From: Sphagnum compactum
Taxonomy: Eukaryota > Bryophyta > Sphagnopsida > Sphagnales
Reading direction: 5' to 3'
DNA length: 64,000 nucleotides
Assembly (NCBI GenBank): GCA_965153455.1
Contig: OZ234494.1
Span: forward strand, 20,708,001 to 20,772,000
The notes under the pieces are model-generated. The model saw only the letters and a program-made list of their open reading frames with translations, searched no databases and was not told where the DNA came from. Positions 37,101-50,389 of the stretch are shown here, one piece after another. Within the stretch, counting starts at the first letter, position 1. Each line of letters starts with the position of its first letter. Both the position numbers and the translations under genes were made by a program.

Positions 37101-39150
37101 CTATGTGGATTTGCTACCTTTTCTTTCAATAAATGACAGAGGGGCATATTATTTAGGGGGAAAGGAACAATAAGGGTGGGACATCATGTTGCAGATACTT
37201 GAGCCTTGTTAAACTTGTTGTACATACTTGTAGGGTGGTGGTCTAGTTGAACATAGTTTAGGTGTTGATCTTGTCCATTGACTCTACATCTAGAAAAATC
37301 ATGGCAAAAACCTTGAGAAGAAATAAGAGGGTAGGAACCTTGAGCTAATTTTAATTGAAGCTTCTATGGTCCAATAATCTTCATAGAGATCCTCAAAAGT
37401 CATGTCTCAGGGTTGGAAATAAATGAACTTGGTGAACACATAGTTATTCAACATGTTAATTGAACCTAATTTGAACTTAAATTTAGCTTCGGCTTGCGCA
37501 ACAAGTTGTGTACACAATCATGTGATGTTTTAAAAAACTCGTCACAACTTAATTTGACAATTTTTTTCATATAGGCACTTTAAATCCACTCAAATAGTTG
37601 GGCAGGGAACATGCTCAAATGTCCATTTAGTTTCCAAACCATCACATGCCTTGAAAGGCCTTAGACTATTTTTAGTTGGGTCTGTGGTCCAATGCACCTT
37701 TCAATAATCTAAGCTATGTAAATGTTAATTATGTGCATAATGAAGAAAGTTCAAGTTGTCAAGAGAGCCTTGCTTTGAACATCTCCATTACTATAACAAT
37801 GTTATCAATCCCTCCTACATAATAAGTAGTTGGCAATGACAACATCACCTGATATTTAAAAAAAATGGAAGTTTAAGTCAATCTCCCAATTGCACAGGAG
37901 CTTGAGTTTTTTTTTGTACTTAGGTTGCAAAGTCAAGCTTGCAATATAATTCACAAAGGAAATGTATCAAAATTTTGTGATTCATACACAACTTGTAATG
38001 ATAGTCTAACACCATTAATTGGTTCAATTAAAGACACTTTCATATTGCTGCAGCAGATGTTTTGTGTGATGATATAACTTTGTGATCAATAATTTGGTAT
38101 TTTGGTAACTTGTGACCTCCATCAACTTGTATGTTGACATTTGACAATTCCCTTGAGCAATTTGAAAGAAAAAATTGCAACTGTAAGATATGGTTATGCC
38201 TTCAAAAATTGATCAATTTCATTTTGCCTAAACTTCTTCAAGCCATCTTCCAGTTGGCTAGGTTGTGTGATGTTAAGTAACATACAATTGGCTCAATTAG
38301 CAACAGGTAGTTGGTTGGTTGATTTTTCAATTTGAAAAATATATTGGCAATTAGAACTAACCATCTATAGGTGATCGACCATTTTAAGTACACTCATTTC
38401 ATTTCAGATGGTTTTTACATCATATATTATTGGCTCATTGAGAGCAAAAAACATTCGATACCAACTCTATTGTGTCCTCTTCACAATAGGAAGAATGTAC
38501 TAGAAATCCACATAAGCAATGGTGTCCTTCAGCATCTGCTGGACTTGTACATTATGTTCAAAATCAAGACAAGGGCAAATTTCCCACTCTAATGGAATTA
38601 AAGATTTATATTGAAAAGAACCCCAAAGTTTTGACATGCAAACATGGATATGGTCATCACCTGCATGAATTGCTTATCTTTCAGTAGCATCATAACCTAC
38701 ACATTAATATCAAACTCGATTTTGAATGCTACATCTACCTGATTTTTTAAGGAAGACATGCAAAACAAGTTGGGTTTGGCATTCTTAATTACTTGTTATT
38801 CATTAACATCATATCGATACCACACATGAAAAGGAAATCAGATTTTGTGGCTACTTGAAAATCGGGTTCTTGAACTCATACTACAAATAAAACCCTTGTC
38901 ATCTACTTGATTTTGGAACAAAGTTTGCTACAAAATAGTTCATTGCAAGATTCTACAAAAATTGATGCAACAATTGTTCCCCCTCTAATGAATTAAGGAA
39001 ATTTTGAGTTTGTGAATTATAGGCAAGAAAATTGAAGGGGACTAGCTCCACATTTTCCATGCATAGTTTCATGGTGTCCATTATGCATGAAATTTTGAAG
39101 AATTTTCAATAAAAAATGGTTTGATCCATTTCAACTATTGTTCGCTAGTC
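34175..39150. other. Long spacer of unit 1
   Basis: Matches 43,861-48,290 in unit 2 over most of its length (for example 'gtgtccttcagcatctgctg'-like text at 38,521 and 47,622), and its first part matches 57,447-58,860 in unit 3. It includes the 3' untranslated region of TM copy 1. Short frames differ between copies, so I see no conserved protein. Confidence 0.6.
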
Positions 39151-39178
39151 GAGTGTTATTAGTCTTCTGAAGAATCTT

Positions 39179-39480
39179 CAAGGTCCAAATATCCTTTGGT
39201 CTTGATTTGACGAAACATCAACCTCCATCCTGATACTGCAAGGTCCAAATCACCTTTGGCCTTGATTTGGCGAAACATCAACCTCCATCTTGGTACTGCA
39301 AGGTCCAAATCACCTTTGGCCTTGATTTGGCGAAACATCAACCTCCATCCTGGTACTGCAAGGTCCAAATCACCTTTGGCCTTGATTTGGCGAAACATCA
39401 ATTTCCATCCTGATACTGCAAGGTCCAAATCACCTTTGGCCTTGATTTGACAAAACATCAACCTCCATCCTGATACTGCC
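39179..39480. repeat. 60-bp tandem repeat, five copies
   Basis: Five nearly identical 60-base units. Unit 2 has a single ancestral copy at about 48,300-48,410, so the expansion is specific to unit 1. Because 60 is a multiple of three, 20-residue repeats stay open on both strands: a 133-codon frame on the - strand (39,159-39,560, repeating KGDLDLAV and GWRLMFRQIKA) and a shorter one on +. Neither has independent support as a gene. Confidence 0.9.
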
Positions 39481-39499
39481 ACGTCAACACCGTCCTCAT

Positions 39500-39890
39500 A
39501 TATATTCCTATCTACACATATATGAAAAATTTGAGTGAAAAAAAGAGGTGAAAGGACCATGGTGGGGAGGGAATAGGAGGAATTTCATTTCTCAAATGGC
39601 CATAAGAGGGCAATGTAGTTGTCCAATCTTTCCCCAAAGATTGAATTTAACCCACATGGTTTCAATGATCTATTGACCCAATGATTCCTAATTGAGTTGG
39701 TTACACTAGGTAACTACAATAGATAGAAAGCAAGCTTTGTCAAAAAACTAATCATATTAGTACAAGCATAGGATTTTCAATACACAATATCTTGACACAA
39801 AAACAAATTTTTGAGGTGGAAACCAAATTTATTTCCAAAACTTCATGTCATTGTTACTTAGCAACCCTAGCCATAATTTTCATGAGTCCA
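39500..39890. other. Spacer between tandem repeat and zinc-finger copy B
   Basis: Homologous to 48,430-49,000 (shared 'gatctattgacccaatg' and 'gagttggttaca'), with a shorter intervening piece here. No gene seen. Confidence 0.4.
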
Positions 39891-40757
39891 TTACAGATAA
39901 TGAAGGGAATCGTTACCATCATTTAGGTGTTCAAGTGTGAAACCTGTGTATGAGGATACCCAATTTGAACAAAAAAATTTCCAGTCATCAAAGATGAATT
40001 CTTCTTCAATGGATAAAAACTTTGAATACCACATAGGTTTTAGCTTAGATGCCAAATCCTCCATCACACAATATATAATTCCAATAAGCCAATCCAACAC
40101 CCTCTCAATGACTTCCTTGTGTTCACAAATCTCAGAAGTAGCCTTGAAGGAGGAAACATCATCTTAACGTGTTGGCTGTTCATGATCTCTATAATCATCT
40201 GGAATTGTCAAAAACAAAATATTTGCATATTCAGTTGGCCATCCAGATTTCTTTATTATGAGATGTTGCATTTATGATAGATTATCACCAAACTCCTCAT
40301 CCTGGCTGAAATGTTGCAGCTTTTCTACCAATTTAGGGTAATGGTGAATTATTGAGGAACCATCGCCAAAATGAAAGTGCCATGTCATTATCAAAGCCAA
40401 CACAATAAGAGGAGGCCTCACGGGTTTGGTCCTATGGGCTTTGTGATCTTTGAAAAACTTGTGGATCACATCAAATTCTTCTATCGTATATTTCCAAGGA
40501 CGGTGAGGAAAATTTGGGGGATCGAGCTCAGGGAAATCTCTAAGTAGGCAAAAAAGAGGAGACCAACCCCACTCCTCATTCTCTACTTCAAGTGCATGCC
40601 CTTCCCTATCACCTTTGACCTCCACATGCTTGTGGTTCTCAAGGCCCATGACAAGCCCACTTGTATCAATAGTTTCAGTCACTTCAAACACACCTGAGTT
40701 ACATATAGGCTTCTTTCACTACTAGAGGATACTCCCCTCTCTTGTAATAAGAAGAAC
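39891..40757 (-). pseudogene. Zinc-finger copy B, 5'-truncated
   Basis: Aligns with the C-terminal two thirds of copies A and C (from FEVTETIDTSGLVMG to SLHYL). The N-terminal part with the zinc finger is missing: homology stops near 40,757, where the 61-base repeats begin. An in-frame stop follows DNLS at about 40,272, where A has Arg, and another stop appears in the DDVSS region. It cannot make a functional protein. Confidence 0.85.
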
Positions 40758-41000
40758 GTTGGAACAATGTGTTTACAGAATTTTATTTTATTTTCCTAAA
40801 CCCTAAGACAATAGAACCTTGGACTAGTATGTCTACAGATCATCCTTTTCTTCTCCTAAACCTTAAAATAGTAAAACATTCAATTAGTCTGTTTGCAAAT
40901 CATCCTTTTCTTCTCTTAAACCCTAGAATAGTAGAACCTTGGTCTAGTATGTCTATAGAATTCCCATTTCTTCTCCCAAACCTTGAAACAATATAATTAA
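40757..41000. repeat. 61-bp tandem repeat, four degenerate copies
   Basis: Units carry 'agtatgtctacag' plus 'cttttcttctcctaaaccct' plus 'aatagtagaacc'. The array sits exactly at the truncation point of zinc-finger copy B. The + strand open frame through it is a repeat artefact. Confidence 0.8.
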
Positions 41001-41238
41001 TGTTGATGAAATAGTTGGAGAAAAAAAAAATTTGCTCTACATATTAGCAACTTGCAAGTTTTGCAGACATACTAACAACTTACAAGTTCTGTAGACATAC
41101 TTGCAAGTAGTCACATTAACTTTCTACAATGCAAAAATTTGCAAAAGAAAATTTTGCTGGTTTTGTTTTTGGTTTTATAAATAAAAAAACAATGGTTTGT
41201 CATTTCAACACGAAAATTTTAGAGTTGTGGCAGCAAGT

Positions 41239-41784
41239 TCATTGCATCTTTTGGAGGTAAGTAGGATATGAAATACATACTCCATCTATCCATCCTATGG
41301 GAGCTTTGGTGACAATGCTGATATACTTCTGCCGACCAAGGAGTTTGATCATGTAAGGATCCTCTTCTGCATAAATCGGCAAGGCCTCTGGTAGCAAGTA
41401 ATGATGATCTCCTTCTCCTCCTATAAACATAATGCGACTAGAATTTTCTGTGCCCTCAAATTTTGCAATGCCACGAACTTCTCCGCCTTCGACTTCTATT
41501 AGTCATGAAACATTTACTTCTCTAACATCTAGCGACATTGTAGAAACTGGAGCCTTTACAATTGCCTCAACAGTGAGGACATTAGGTGATGCATTAGGAC
41601 TAACATCACTTGGATTTGCCTTCGGCTCCTTGTTAATACATGTCTCTATCAGCTCCATGAGTGTTTGCATCATGTAAAGCTTAAATCTCAATAATGCAAA
41701 CAAGAACTTACAAATAGTACTACAGATATTAAAACACCCTTCACCCTCATTACAAAAACAATGTGACTCTTCTGTATTCCTCAC
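41239..41784 (-). pseudogene. Unrecognised ORF with one internal stop
   Basis: On the - strand two open pieces are in the same frame, separated by one TGA at about 41,503: an upstream part (MQTLMELIETCINKEPK...SLDVREVNVS) and a downstream part (LIEVEGGEVRGIAKFEGTE, MFIGGEGDHHYLLPEALPIY, DPYMIKLLGRQKYISIVTKA, PIGWIDGVCISYPTYL). The downstream text is compositionally protein-like, without low complexity. The stop could come from a TGG codon. Alternatively a CTAATAG acceptor just after it could start an exon. I do not know the family. It sits between units 1 and 2 and has no copy elsewhere in the window. Confidence 0.45.
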
Positions 41785-41939
41785 TGCAAGCCCAATGTGA
41801 TTCTTGTGTACTCACCACAAGAACGTGGTGATGCCTATGCACTTCTCGTAGCAGGTGCCAATTTCTAAAGCCCAACAGAATTGTTATGTTTTGAAGTGTA
41901 GAACTTTTGATCCTGCAGAATGAGGCTGCATTCAACTAG

Positions 41940-42240
41940 TGCACTAATGCCCCGAAACCAAGTTCATGCTTTTCAAACCTAAGCCCTATTCGAGCAGTGT
42001 CTAATTTTAAGTGTACAAATTGAAAATGCAAAACAACCAAGACTTTCTACAATGCAAAACAGTGATGTCAACTGCCGACGGTGGAATGTAGAACAAACAG
42101 TAGAACAGTCTTTGACAGTTATGGAATGTTTTGTAGATGGTGATGAAAGGCGGGCTCAGTGTTGTGACATGGAGAGACAACTCAGCTGACAGGCGTCTGG
42201 GATTTGCACCGGACAGAGCTTGATGAGGGGTGTTTAACAT
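41940..42240. other. Intergenic stretch before TM copy 2 upstream region
   Basis: No gene recognised. Homology with the upstream region of TM copy 3 begins near 42,258. Confidence 0.3.
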
Positions 42241-42257
42241 CTCGCATAGGGGGGCTT

Positions 42258-42690
42258 GGACACGTTGCACATAATGGGGTGTAGCTCCTTGCACAGTGCA
42301 GTTACAATGAGCTAGGTGGTACTTGTTGAGCATGCTCCCAAAGTGTCCATTCTGATTTGGCACATTCTGACCTGTTAGAAGTCTTGAGCTGATTTTAACT
42401 GGCCATGGTGCAAAATGTCCTCTGTTCTGCAACTCATTGGGTATGCATCTTTTATTCCACATGTTTGCTCTGCCCAAGTACGTATATTATGTCAAACATG
42501 TCCAATGAGGAAATACCTGGAAAATATAAGTAGGGAAGAGCAATCTACAAACAATGGCTTTCATTTTCATGCTCCTGTGACAGCTAGAGGAGTGTTTGAA
42601 CTAATCAATCCAACCAGTTCATAGAAGCTAATTTGTCCTTTTGTTCATTCCACCATCAGGCTTACAACAAAGTTCAAGAAATGTGAGGAG
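42258..42690 (+). promoter_or_regulatory. Upstream region of TM copy 2 with TATA-like box
   Basis: Matches 55,875-56,323 upstream of the intact copy, starting at 'gttgcacataatggggtgt'. The TATA-like box is TATAAGTA at 42,525-42,532, 166 bases before the ATG, against TATAAATA in copy 3. Confidence 0.55.
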
Positions 42691-43860
42691 ATGGGTCTGG
42701 TGTTGTCATTAACTGATGCAGTTGCAGAGTCCCCCTGCACAGGCAGTCATAGCTGCATCAGGTGCTTTCTCTGCTGATGACATAAGATTGGTGATGAAGG
42801 TGGGGATTGTGTACATTATTATCATCACAGTAGGCTTCGTATAACTTCCTGGCAAATCTGATTGTTTTCATTGGCATCCCCAAATGCTGAGGATCTGGTT
42901 TCTTCTTCACCAGCAGGATCTGTGGAATTTGCAGGTATGAAGACAATACACCAGTTACAAGCTTCTTTTCTCCCTCTTCTCATGGTCTTCTATTTAATGG
43001 TGCCTAGCAAGACTACAATTGCTTTTGAGACTGGCAGTGTTTGAATTAACTGGTATGCAGTAGGATTGCTGGACTAGGCATTGAATGGGCAAAGTGCTCA
43101 GTTGCTTGATTCCAAGCTCCTCTACACTCCAGAGTTGTGATGCTGGGAGATGATCGTTCTTCAAGTCCAATGTCGAAATTTGAGAGGAGTTCTAGCATCA
43201 AGTGCAATACAAAATTAGCAGCAAAAAGTCTGGTTGTACATAGGAGATTTTGACTACTAAAAAGCCATGAAATTACATGGTGTGTGATGTACATGTTTGG
43301 GTTAGTTCATCATGTCTAACAGTTTTAGTTCTTTGGCTCAGACAGGAGTCTAACTTTATATTTCCATAGCATACTTATATGCAGATAATCAAGCTAAAGC
43401 TCTCTGCAAAAATATGGGCATAAGGCATGGTGCAACATGTAGAACATTGGGCTGCAGGCGCTACGATTTCCAGTCTGGTCTCTGTGTGTTTCCAACCTTT
43501 TGTTGATGCTAATGCCCCTTTGTTAGATTTGTCTTGTCCACACCATGCCCCCTTCATTGGTTCTTAGTTCTTAGTTTATTAAACCTTCAATCGAATTTGG
43601 TTGTTATGTCATATGATGATACATTGTGTTTCAAGATCTGGTTGTGTTGCTGGGCAGTTAATCAAGATGGACGAATTTCAAACAGAGGTGATGCACAGAC
43701 TTTGCTGGAAGGTGGAATCCTGATGAACAATCTACTCACTGGCAGCTCAGCTAATGAAGGCTCCACAGATAGTACTGGTGTGCCAGTCCCTACCATTTTG
43801 GCTTTAGTTGGAGCAAATCACCAGATGATTGAGAAGGTTTCCTTGGCACTTTGTATCTGA
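42691..43860 (+). pseudogene. TM gene copy 2, frameshifted
   Basis: Exon 1 (42,691-42,934) starts MGLVLSLTDAVAES, then an extra C in a CCCCC run near 42,736 shifts the frame. A further block of about 20 bases near 42,838-42,860 (containing 'gtataacttcc') breaks the membrane-segment end. The GTATGA donor and the acceptor (GGGCAG) are intact. Exon 2 (43,658-43,860) remains open, reading NQDGRISNRGDAQ and ending at TGA. Exon 2 of this copy also encodes GILMNNLLT, as in the other two. Confidence 0.75.
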
Positions 43861-46800
43861 GTTTAGAACTTAATCCCTCTCACCAAGACACTTATCCAGC
43901 AACTTTTAATTTCGTTATAGCAAATTGTGCTTGTATGGTGCTTTGAAGTGCGCATCTTTTTGCATTTTCTTCTGGGATTAGTATTAAATGGGTCTCCAAA
44001 ACTAGGAGTGGTGGTGTTGTGGTAATTTATTGTGGGCTTGGAAAAATAGTGTTATATGTTGATAGTCTATGTTTGATTGTCATAAGTTGAGTTAGAGTAA
44101 ACCAATACAGACTAAACACAGTGCAGTGGATGTATGGTGGTGTGTAGTACCAGATGATTAATTAATTATTTGACTTTCCACCCTTTTGTAATCTTGGTGG
44201 TTAGCTTAGTTTGTGTATATTATCTCTGGGTTTTTTAATAATCTTTCTTTTTTAAATTTTTGGTTTGCTTTTTTAGCCTCTTTTATTACATACACAGTCC
44301 ATTGATTTATTCTCTTTTATTGCACACAAAATGTGCACATATTTATTTATTTATGTAGCTTTGTGTGCACACATATTTTGTATTTATTCAATATGGATAC
44401 ATTCTTTATTACGGTAATCTAGTGTGCAAAGGAGTTAAGTACCAAGCTTGTTGACATTGAGATTGAAGGTTTAGGAGCATGAGGATCTTCAAATCAGTGA
44501 ACTTTATTTTGGTAATATTTTGCTATTTGACAAATTTTTCGGAAAAAACGTGCCTCTCTGATGTTAAAATGTTTACTTTCAGCAAAAGTTGTGTAATTTT
44601 GTGAAATAAAAGAATTTGACAAAACCAACAGTTTGCATGCATGAAATGCAATTGAATTTGTGATTTTTGGTCATTAGAATGCAAATGTAGACAATCTTCA
44701 TGAACAATGATGTTTTCTTCAGAAACATTTTGTCTTTAATTGAATAAAAAAAACATGGGAAAAGTTTGGAAGATTTTGTTTATAGAGTGTGAATTCAACT
44801 AATTTCGCTATTTTGTTGGGAAAATTCGTGAAATTTTCAAGATCACGAAGTTGAAACAACAAACCCTTGTTCATGAACAGTTTTTATTTTTTTTGGGTGA
44901 AATGTCACCACTTGGTGACAAAAAATCCAACAAAGGTCTTTTGCGGAAAAACAGCACAATATTGCCATTTTTGGGGGAAAAAAGTACAAATTGCCAGATT
45001 AAGACCATAACTTCAAACATGTGACCAGAATATAGGGTTCCAAAAATTTTATACTTCCAATATGACCTGTAGCCAAATTTGGCTGAGTCATCTTGTGGAT
45101 GATAATCAGTCCACCTACCTGCCAAAATTGGAAGAAGAAAAAAACAAAACCTGTTCATGAAGCTATATTTTCACATCTTGAAATCTCAAAACTAGCTATT
45201 AGCCTATGATTTTGAATTTTTTAATATTCTATCATGAATTTGGAGACTTAAGTTGTAAAAACAAAAGCTACATCTCAATTGTCTTGAGGATGTGGCATAT
45301 TAATAGGTGGCTCAACACATAGAAACATGTTGCTTGAAGCAAAAAATCAAAGTGAATTAAATTCTAATTGTTTAGCCCCTAAAGGTCCAATCAACTCGAT
45401 TTGGGTTCATGGATGATTTCACCTAGGCCTTGTAGGCAGCTATGGAGTCCACTTCATCCAACTCAAAATAGGCTCCCCAAGGGGTCTTTTTCATAATGGG
45501 CAATACAAGCTAAGGACTGATCCCTCCCATATTTTGCTGCAAAATAAAAAGTGACAACTTGTTTTGAGCTTGGTCAGTTGTGTGAAGGACCCATGAGCTA
45601 GCTATTTTGGAGGGATCAAGAGAAATATTAAGGCTAAAAGGCAAGATTCCTTCTGTCCACACCATGGATCTCTATGTAAACCTGCTCCTAGGCCATTTTT
45701 ATACACTATATGTATTTCTAGCTTATGTATGGGAATGTTTTATTTGGTGCAAAATTTGGCACTGTTCAGAATTTTTAAAAAATTCGTGTCATATATTCCC
45801 TATTTTCTGGGAAAGCTTTTTCCAAATTCTTGAAAATTTTGAAACATTCAAAAACTTTTTGCCACATTTGAATTCAGAAAGAAAATAAAAGAAAAGGGCG
45901 GGACATCATTTTGCACAACTTGAGCGCTGTTAAACTTGTCTTACTAGTTATAGTGTGGTGGTCTAAATGTTAAACATAGTTTGAGAGTTGAACTTTGTCC
46001 TATCCATTGACGGAATCGAGAACAAACACAGGCAAAAGCCTTTAGTTAATGCTAGCTAAGGCTTTTATTCTCCCATAATCTTATTAGAGATCTTCAAAAG
46101 TTCTGTCTCATGGTTGAATATTCCCATGGTGAGCATTGAGTTGTTCAATATGTTGATGGTTGGTTGTTGGAGTGGAATATGTAATTTCTGAACCTAACAT
46201 GGATTACTACACCTATGCTGATCTGCTACCTTTTCTTTGAATGGTTGACAAAGGGGCATATCATTAGGGGAGAGGAAGCAAACAAGGTGGGACATCATGT
46301 TGCACATATTTGAGCCTTGTTGAACTTGTTATATTTACTTGTAGGGTGGTGGTCTAAATGTTAAACATAGTGTGGCCGTTGATTCTATCCATTGACTGTA
46401 CATCTAGAAGAACATGCCTTGAGAAGAAACAGGAGGACAGAAGCCTCCAATTAATTTTAGCTGAAGCTGTTGTGGTCAAATAATCTTCATTAAAGTCATC
46501 AAAAGTTGTGTCTCAGGGTTGGGAATAAGTCAACTTGGTGAGCACTAATTTATTCAACATGTTAATTGAACCTAGTCTAAACTTAGATTCAGCTTTGGCT
46601 CTCACAACAAGGTGTGTACACAATGATGTGACATTTTTCAAAACTCAAGTCCCAACATTTTTTTGATATAGGCATAAATCCACTCACATGGTTGGGCAGG
46701 GAACATGCTCAAGTGTCCATTGAGTATGCAAACCATCAGATGCCTTGAAAGGCCATAGACTTTTCTTAGTTGGGTCTATGGTCCAATACACCTTTCAATA

Positions 46801-48990
46801 GTCTGACCTAAAGATGTTGATTATGTGCACAAATGAGGAAGCTTCAAGTTCTCAAGAGAGCCTTGCTTTGAACATCCCCATTATTGTAACAACATTGTCA
46901 ATCCCTCTTCCATAGAAAGCAATTGGCAATCACAACATCACTTGATATTCTAGAGAAATGGAAGTCTAAGTCGGTCTCCAAGTGCACAAGAGCTTGAGAT
47001 CCTTTTTGTGTTTTGTTGCAAAGTTGAGCTTCCAACATAATCCACAAAGCAAATGCGTCAAAATAGTGTTATTCGTACACACAACTTGTCATCATAATCT
47101 AGCGCCATCAATGGCTTGGATTGCAGACACTTTCATGTTGTTGCAACAGATGCTTTGTCTGATGATATAACTTTATGATCAATCATTTGGTATTTTGGTA
47201 ATTTGTGACCCCCACAACTTGTACACTGACATTTAACAATTCCCTTAAGCAATTTGAAAGAAAAAATTGAAACTGTAAAAGATGGTTATAAAGGCATGCC
47301 AAAATTGATCAATTTCATTTTGCCTAAACTTTTTCAAGCCATCTTCTAGTTGGCTAAGTTGTGTGTGATGTTAGGTAACATACAATTGTCTCAGTTCACA
47401 ACAAGTAGTTGGTTGGCTGATTTTTCAATTTAAAGAACAAATTGGCAATTAGAGCTAACCAAATATAGGTGACTGACCATTTTAAGTACACTCATTTCAT
47501 TTGATATATGGTTTTTACATCATATGTTATTGGCTCACTAAAAGCAAAAAACACTCTATACCGACTCTATTGTGTCCTCTTCACAATAGAGAGGATGTAC
47601 TGGAAATCTACATAAACTATGGTATCCTTCAACATCTGCTAGGCTCCTACATTATGTTCAAGATCAAGACAAGGGCAAATTTCTCACTCTAATGGAATTC
47701 AGGATTTTTATTGAAAAGAACCCCAAAGTTCTAACATGCACACATGGATATGGTCATCACCCCCATAAATTGCCTATTCTTCAGTAGCATCATAACCTGC
47801 ACATTAATGTCAAACTCAAATTTGAATGCTACTCAAGATTAAGGTTCCTAGTTCATTACAAACAAAACTTAATAGTTTACCTAATTTTTGAAGGAAGATA
47901 CACAGCTCAAACTAGGTTTGGCATTCTTATTTAGTTGTTATTCGTTAGCATCATATCCCACACATGAAAAGGAATCTGGTTTTGTATGCTACTTGAAATT
48001 AGGGTCCTTGAACGCACATTACAAATAAAACCCTTGTCATCTACTTGATTTTGGAACAAAGTTTGCTACAAAATAGTTCGTTGTAGGATTCTACCAATAA
48101 TTGTTCCCCCTAAAGTGAATCAGGGAAATTTTGAGTTTGGGAATTACAGGCAAGAAGAATGAAGGGGATTAGTTTTTCATTTTCCATGCATGGCTTCATG
48201 GTGCCCATAATGCATGAAATTTTGAGGAATTTCTAATAGAAAAAGGTTTGATTCTTTTGAACTATTGTTACCTGGTTGAATGTTATTAGTATTCTTGAGA
48301 ATCTTAATGGTCCAACCCATCTTCTGAAGAACTATCTTCTTCCTCCCCATCATCATCTCTAGCCCTGATTCAGCCAAACATCAACCTCCATACTAATACT
48401 GCTGGGAAAACATCAAAATGCGTATACTCTGCACATAGATGAAAAATTTGAGTGAAAAAGAAAAGGTGAAAGGAACAAGGTGGGGAGGGAAGGGGAGGAA
48501 TTCCATTTTGAAAGTGGTTACTCTCTGATGGCCATAAGAAGGCAATGTAGTTGTCCAATCCTTTGCCAAAGATTAAGTATAAATACCCTTATGGTTTCAA
48601 TGATCTATTGACCCAATGGTTCCTAATTGAGTTGGTTACATTAGGTAACTGCTAACATGGCCTACTGGTAATTTGAACTCACAATTACTTGTAAGGTGAC
48701 CGTGAATCCCATTGATTTGTAGTATTGGCTTGATGAATGACTTGGAAGCAATATTCCTATTGCATTAGGTTTGCAACCTTCATGGGAAACTAAAGAGAAC
48801 ATTTATGCAAGATTTAATTAATGTTAGAGAATAGCATCAAGCTTCACTATAGATAGATAGGAAGATTTATAAAAAAACTAATCAATACCAGCAACTCCTA
48901 TTACAAGCATAGGATTTTCAATACCCAAGATCTTGACACATAGAACAAATTTTTGAGGTGAAAACGAAATTTACTTCAAAAACTTCATGT
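43861..48990. other. Long spacer of unit 2
   Basis: Duplicate of 34,175-39,890 with small indels. It begins with the TM 3' region. It carries one ancestral copy of the 60-base element (about 48,300-48,410). No gene conserved between the duplicates was recognised. Confidence 0.6.
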
Positions 48991-49008
48991 CATTGTTACT
49001 TAGTGACC

Positions 49009-50384
49009 CTAGTGATAATTTTCATAATAAGGAAGCCAGTCCTCACCTTGTGTTAGGTATTCTAGTGTGAAACATGTGTAAATTTTTTCTTGATAGGAAC
49101 GTTTATATCTCCACTCCTTAATGGCCAATTCCTTGTCATAATTATGTGCCAAATGCCACATATTACTTTGCAGATGAGATGCCAAATCCTCCATCGCATA
49201 GTAGGCAATGTGAAAAAGTGAATCCAACACCTCTTAACCACTTCTTCATGTTCACGACTCGTTAAAGTAGCCTTGAATGAGGAAACATCATCTTCAAGTG
49301 TTGGATGTTCATTATCTCTATAATCATGTGGAATTGTCAAAAACAAAATATTTGCATATTCAGTTGGCCATCCAGATTTCTTTATTATGAGATGTTGCAT
49401 TCGTGATAGATTATCAACAAACTCCTCATCCTGGCTGACATGTTCCAGCTTTTCTACCAATTTAGGGTAATGTTCAATTATTGAGGAACCATTGCCAAAA
49501 TGAAAGTGCCATGTCGCTTTCAAGTCCAACACAATAAGAGGAGGCCTCAAGGGTTTGGTCCTATGCGCTTTGCAATATTTGAGAAACTTGTGGATCACAT
49601 CAAATTCTTCTATTGTGTGTTTCCAAGGACGGCGAGGAAAATCTGGGGGACGGAACTCCGGGAAATCTCTAAGTAGGCAAAAAAGAGGAGACCAACCCCA
49701 CTCCTCATCTTCTACTTCAAGTGCATGCCCTTCCCCATCACCTTTGACCTCCACATGCTCGTGGTTTTCAGAGCCCATGGCAAGCCCAATTGTATCAACA
49801 ATCTCAGTCACTTCAAACACACCCAAGTTACATACAGGGCATCTTTCACTACTAGAGGATACTCCCCGCTCTTCTAATAAGACATTGGATATGTTTGGGG
49901 TGGTCATCACAGGTGCCTGGTGGGTCTGTGTATCTCGTAGAAATTGGTGGAGATTGTCAGCTTCCAGCCAGTCTCTAATAGTGGGAGGCATGCCATCTTC
50001 CTCTACAGAGGCCATGTGACCCTTATGTTTCCCCAATTGGCCTTTCATAATAGCTTGTTGGTCTTTCATCACAATGCGTTGCCCTTTGCCCACAATCGGA
50101 TATTGTTTCAAACGGCGCCCCATAGTACAACACTCTTTATATCGATGATAGTTAAGGCTAGGCCTACATTGAAAGACCTCTTTGTTGTATGTGCATCTCC
50201 ATTTATGACACTTCTGGCCCTGTTCCTTGGGCACCTTGCATTTTTCATAACACTCTATCAATAATTCATAATACTCGTCATCTTCATATGTGTCAATCCA
50301 TGTCTCCCTGGCATACTTCGTGCTACTCTCCTTCATGATGGCAACCAAAACACAAAGATGCTGCACATGCCACACAATTCCCAT
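49009..50384 (-). pseudogene. Zinc-finger copy C, frameshifted and finger lost
   Basis: Starts at the same conserved methionine as copy A (MGIVWHVQHLC) and runs 440 codons to 49,062. One C is missing near 49,229 ('aacacctctt' against 'aacaccctctt' in A), so the last 60 or so residues are read in the wrong frame. The correct C-terminal frame continues in a neighbouring frame to 49,009 (MEDLASHLQSN, CFTLEYLTQGED). The finger has lost Cys67 (Asn) and the final His86 (Cys), so zinc binding is unlikely. It keeps WLEA near residue 140, absent from A, and the WGWSPLFCLLRDFPE block. It may still be transcribed. Confidence 0.8.
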
Positions 50385-50389
50385 TATTA

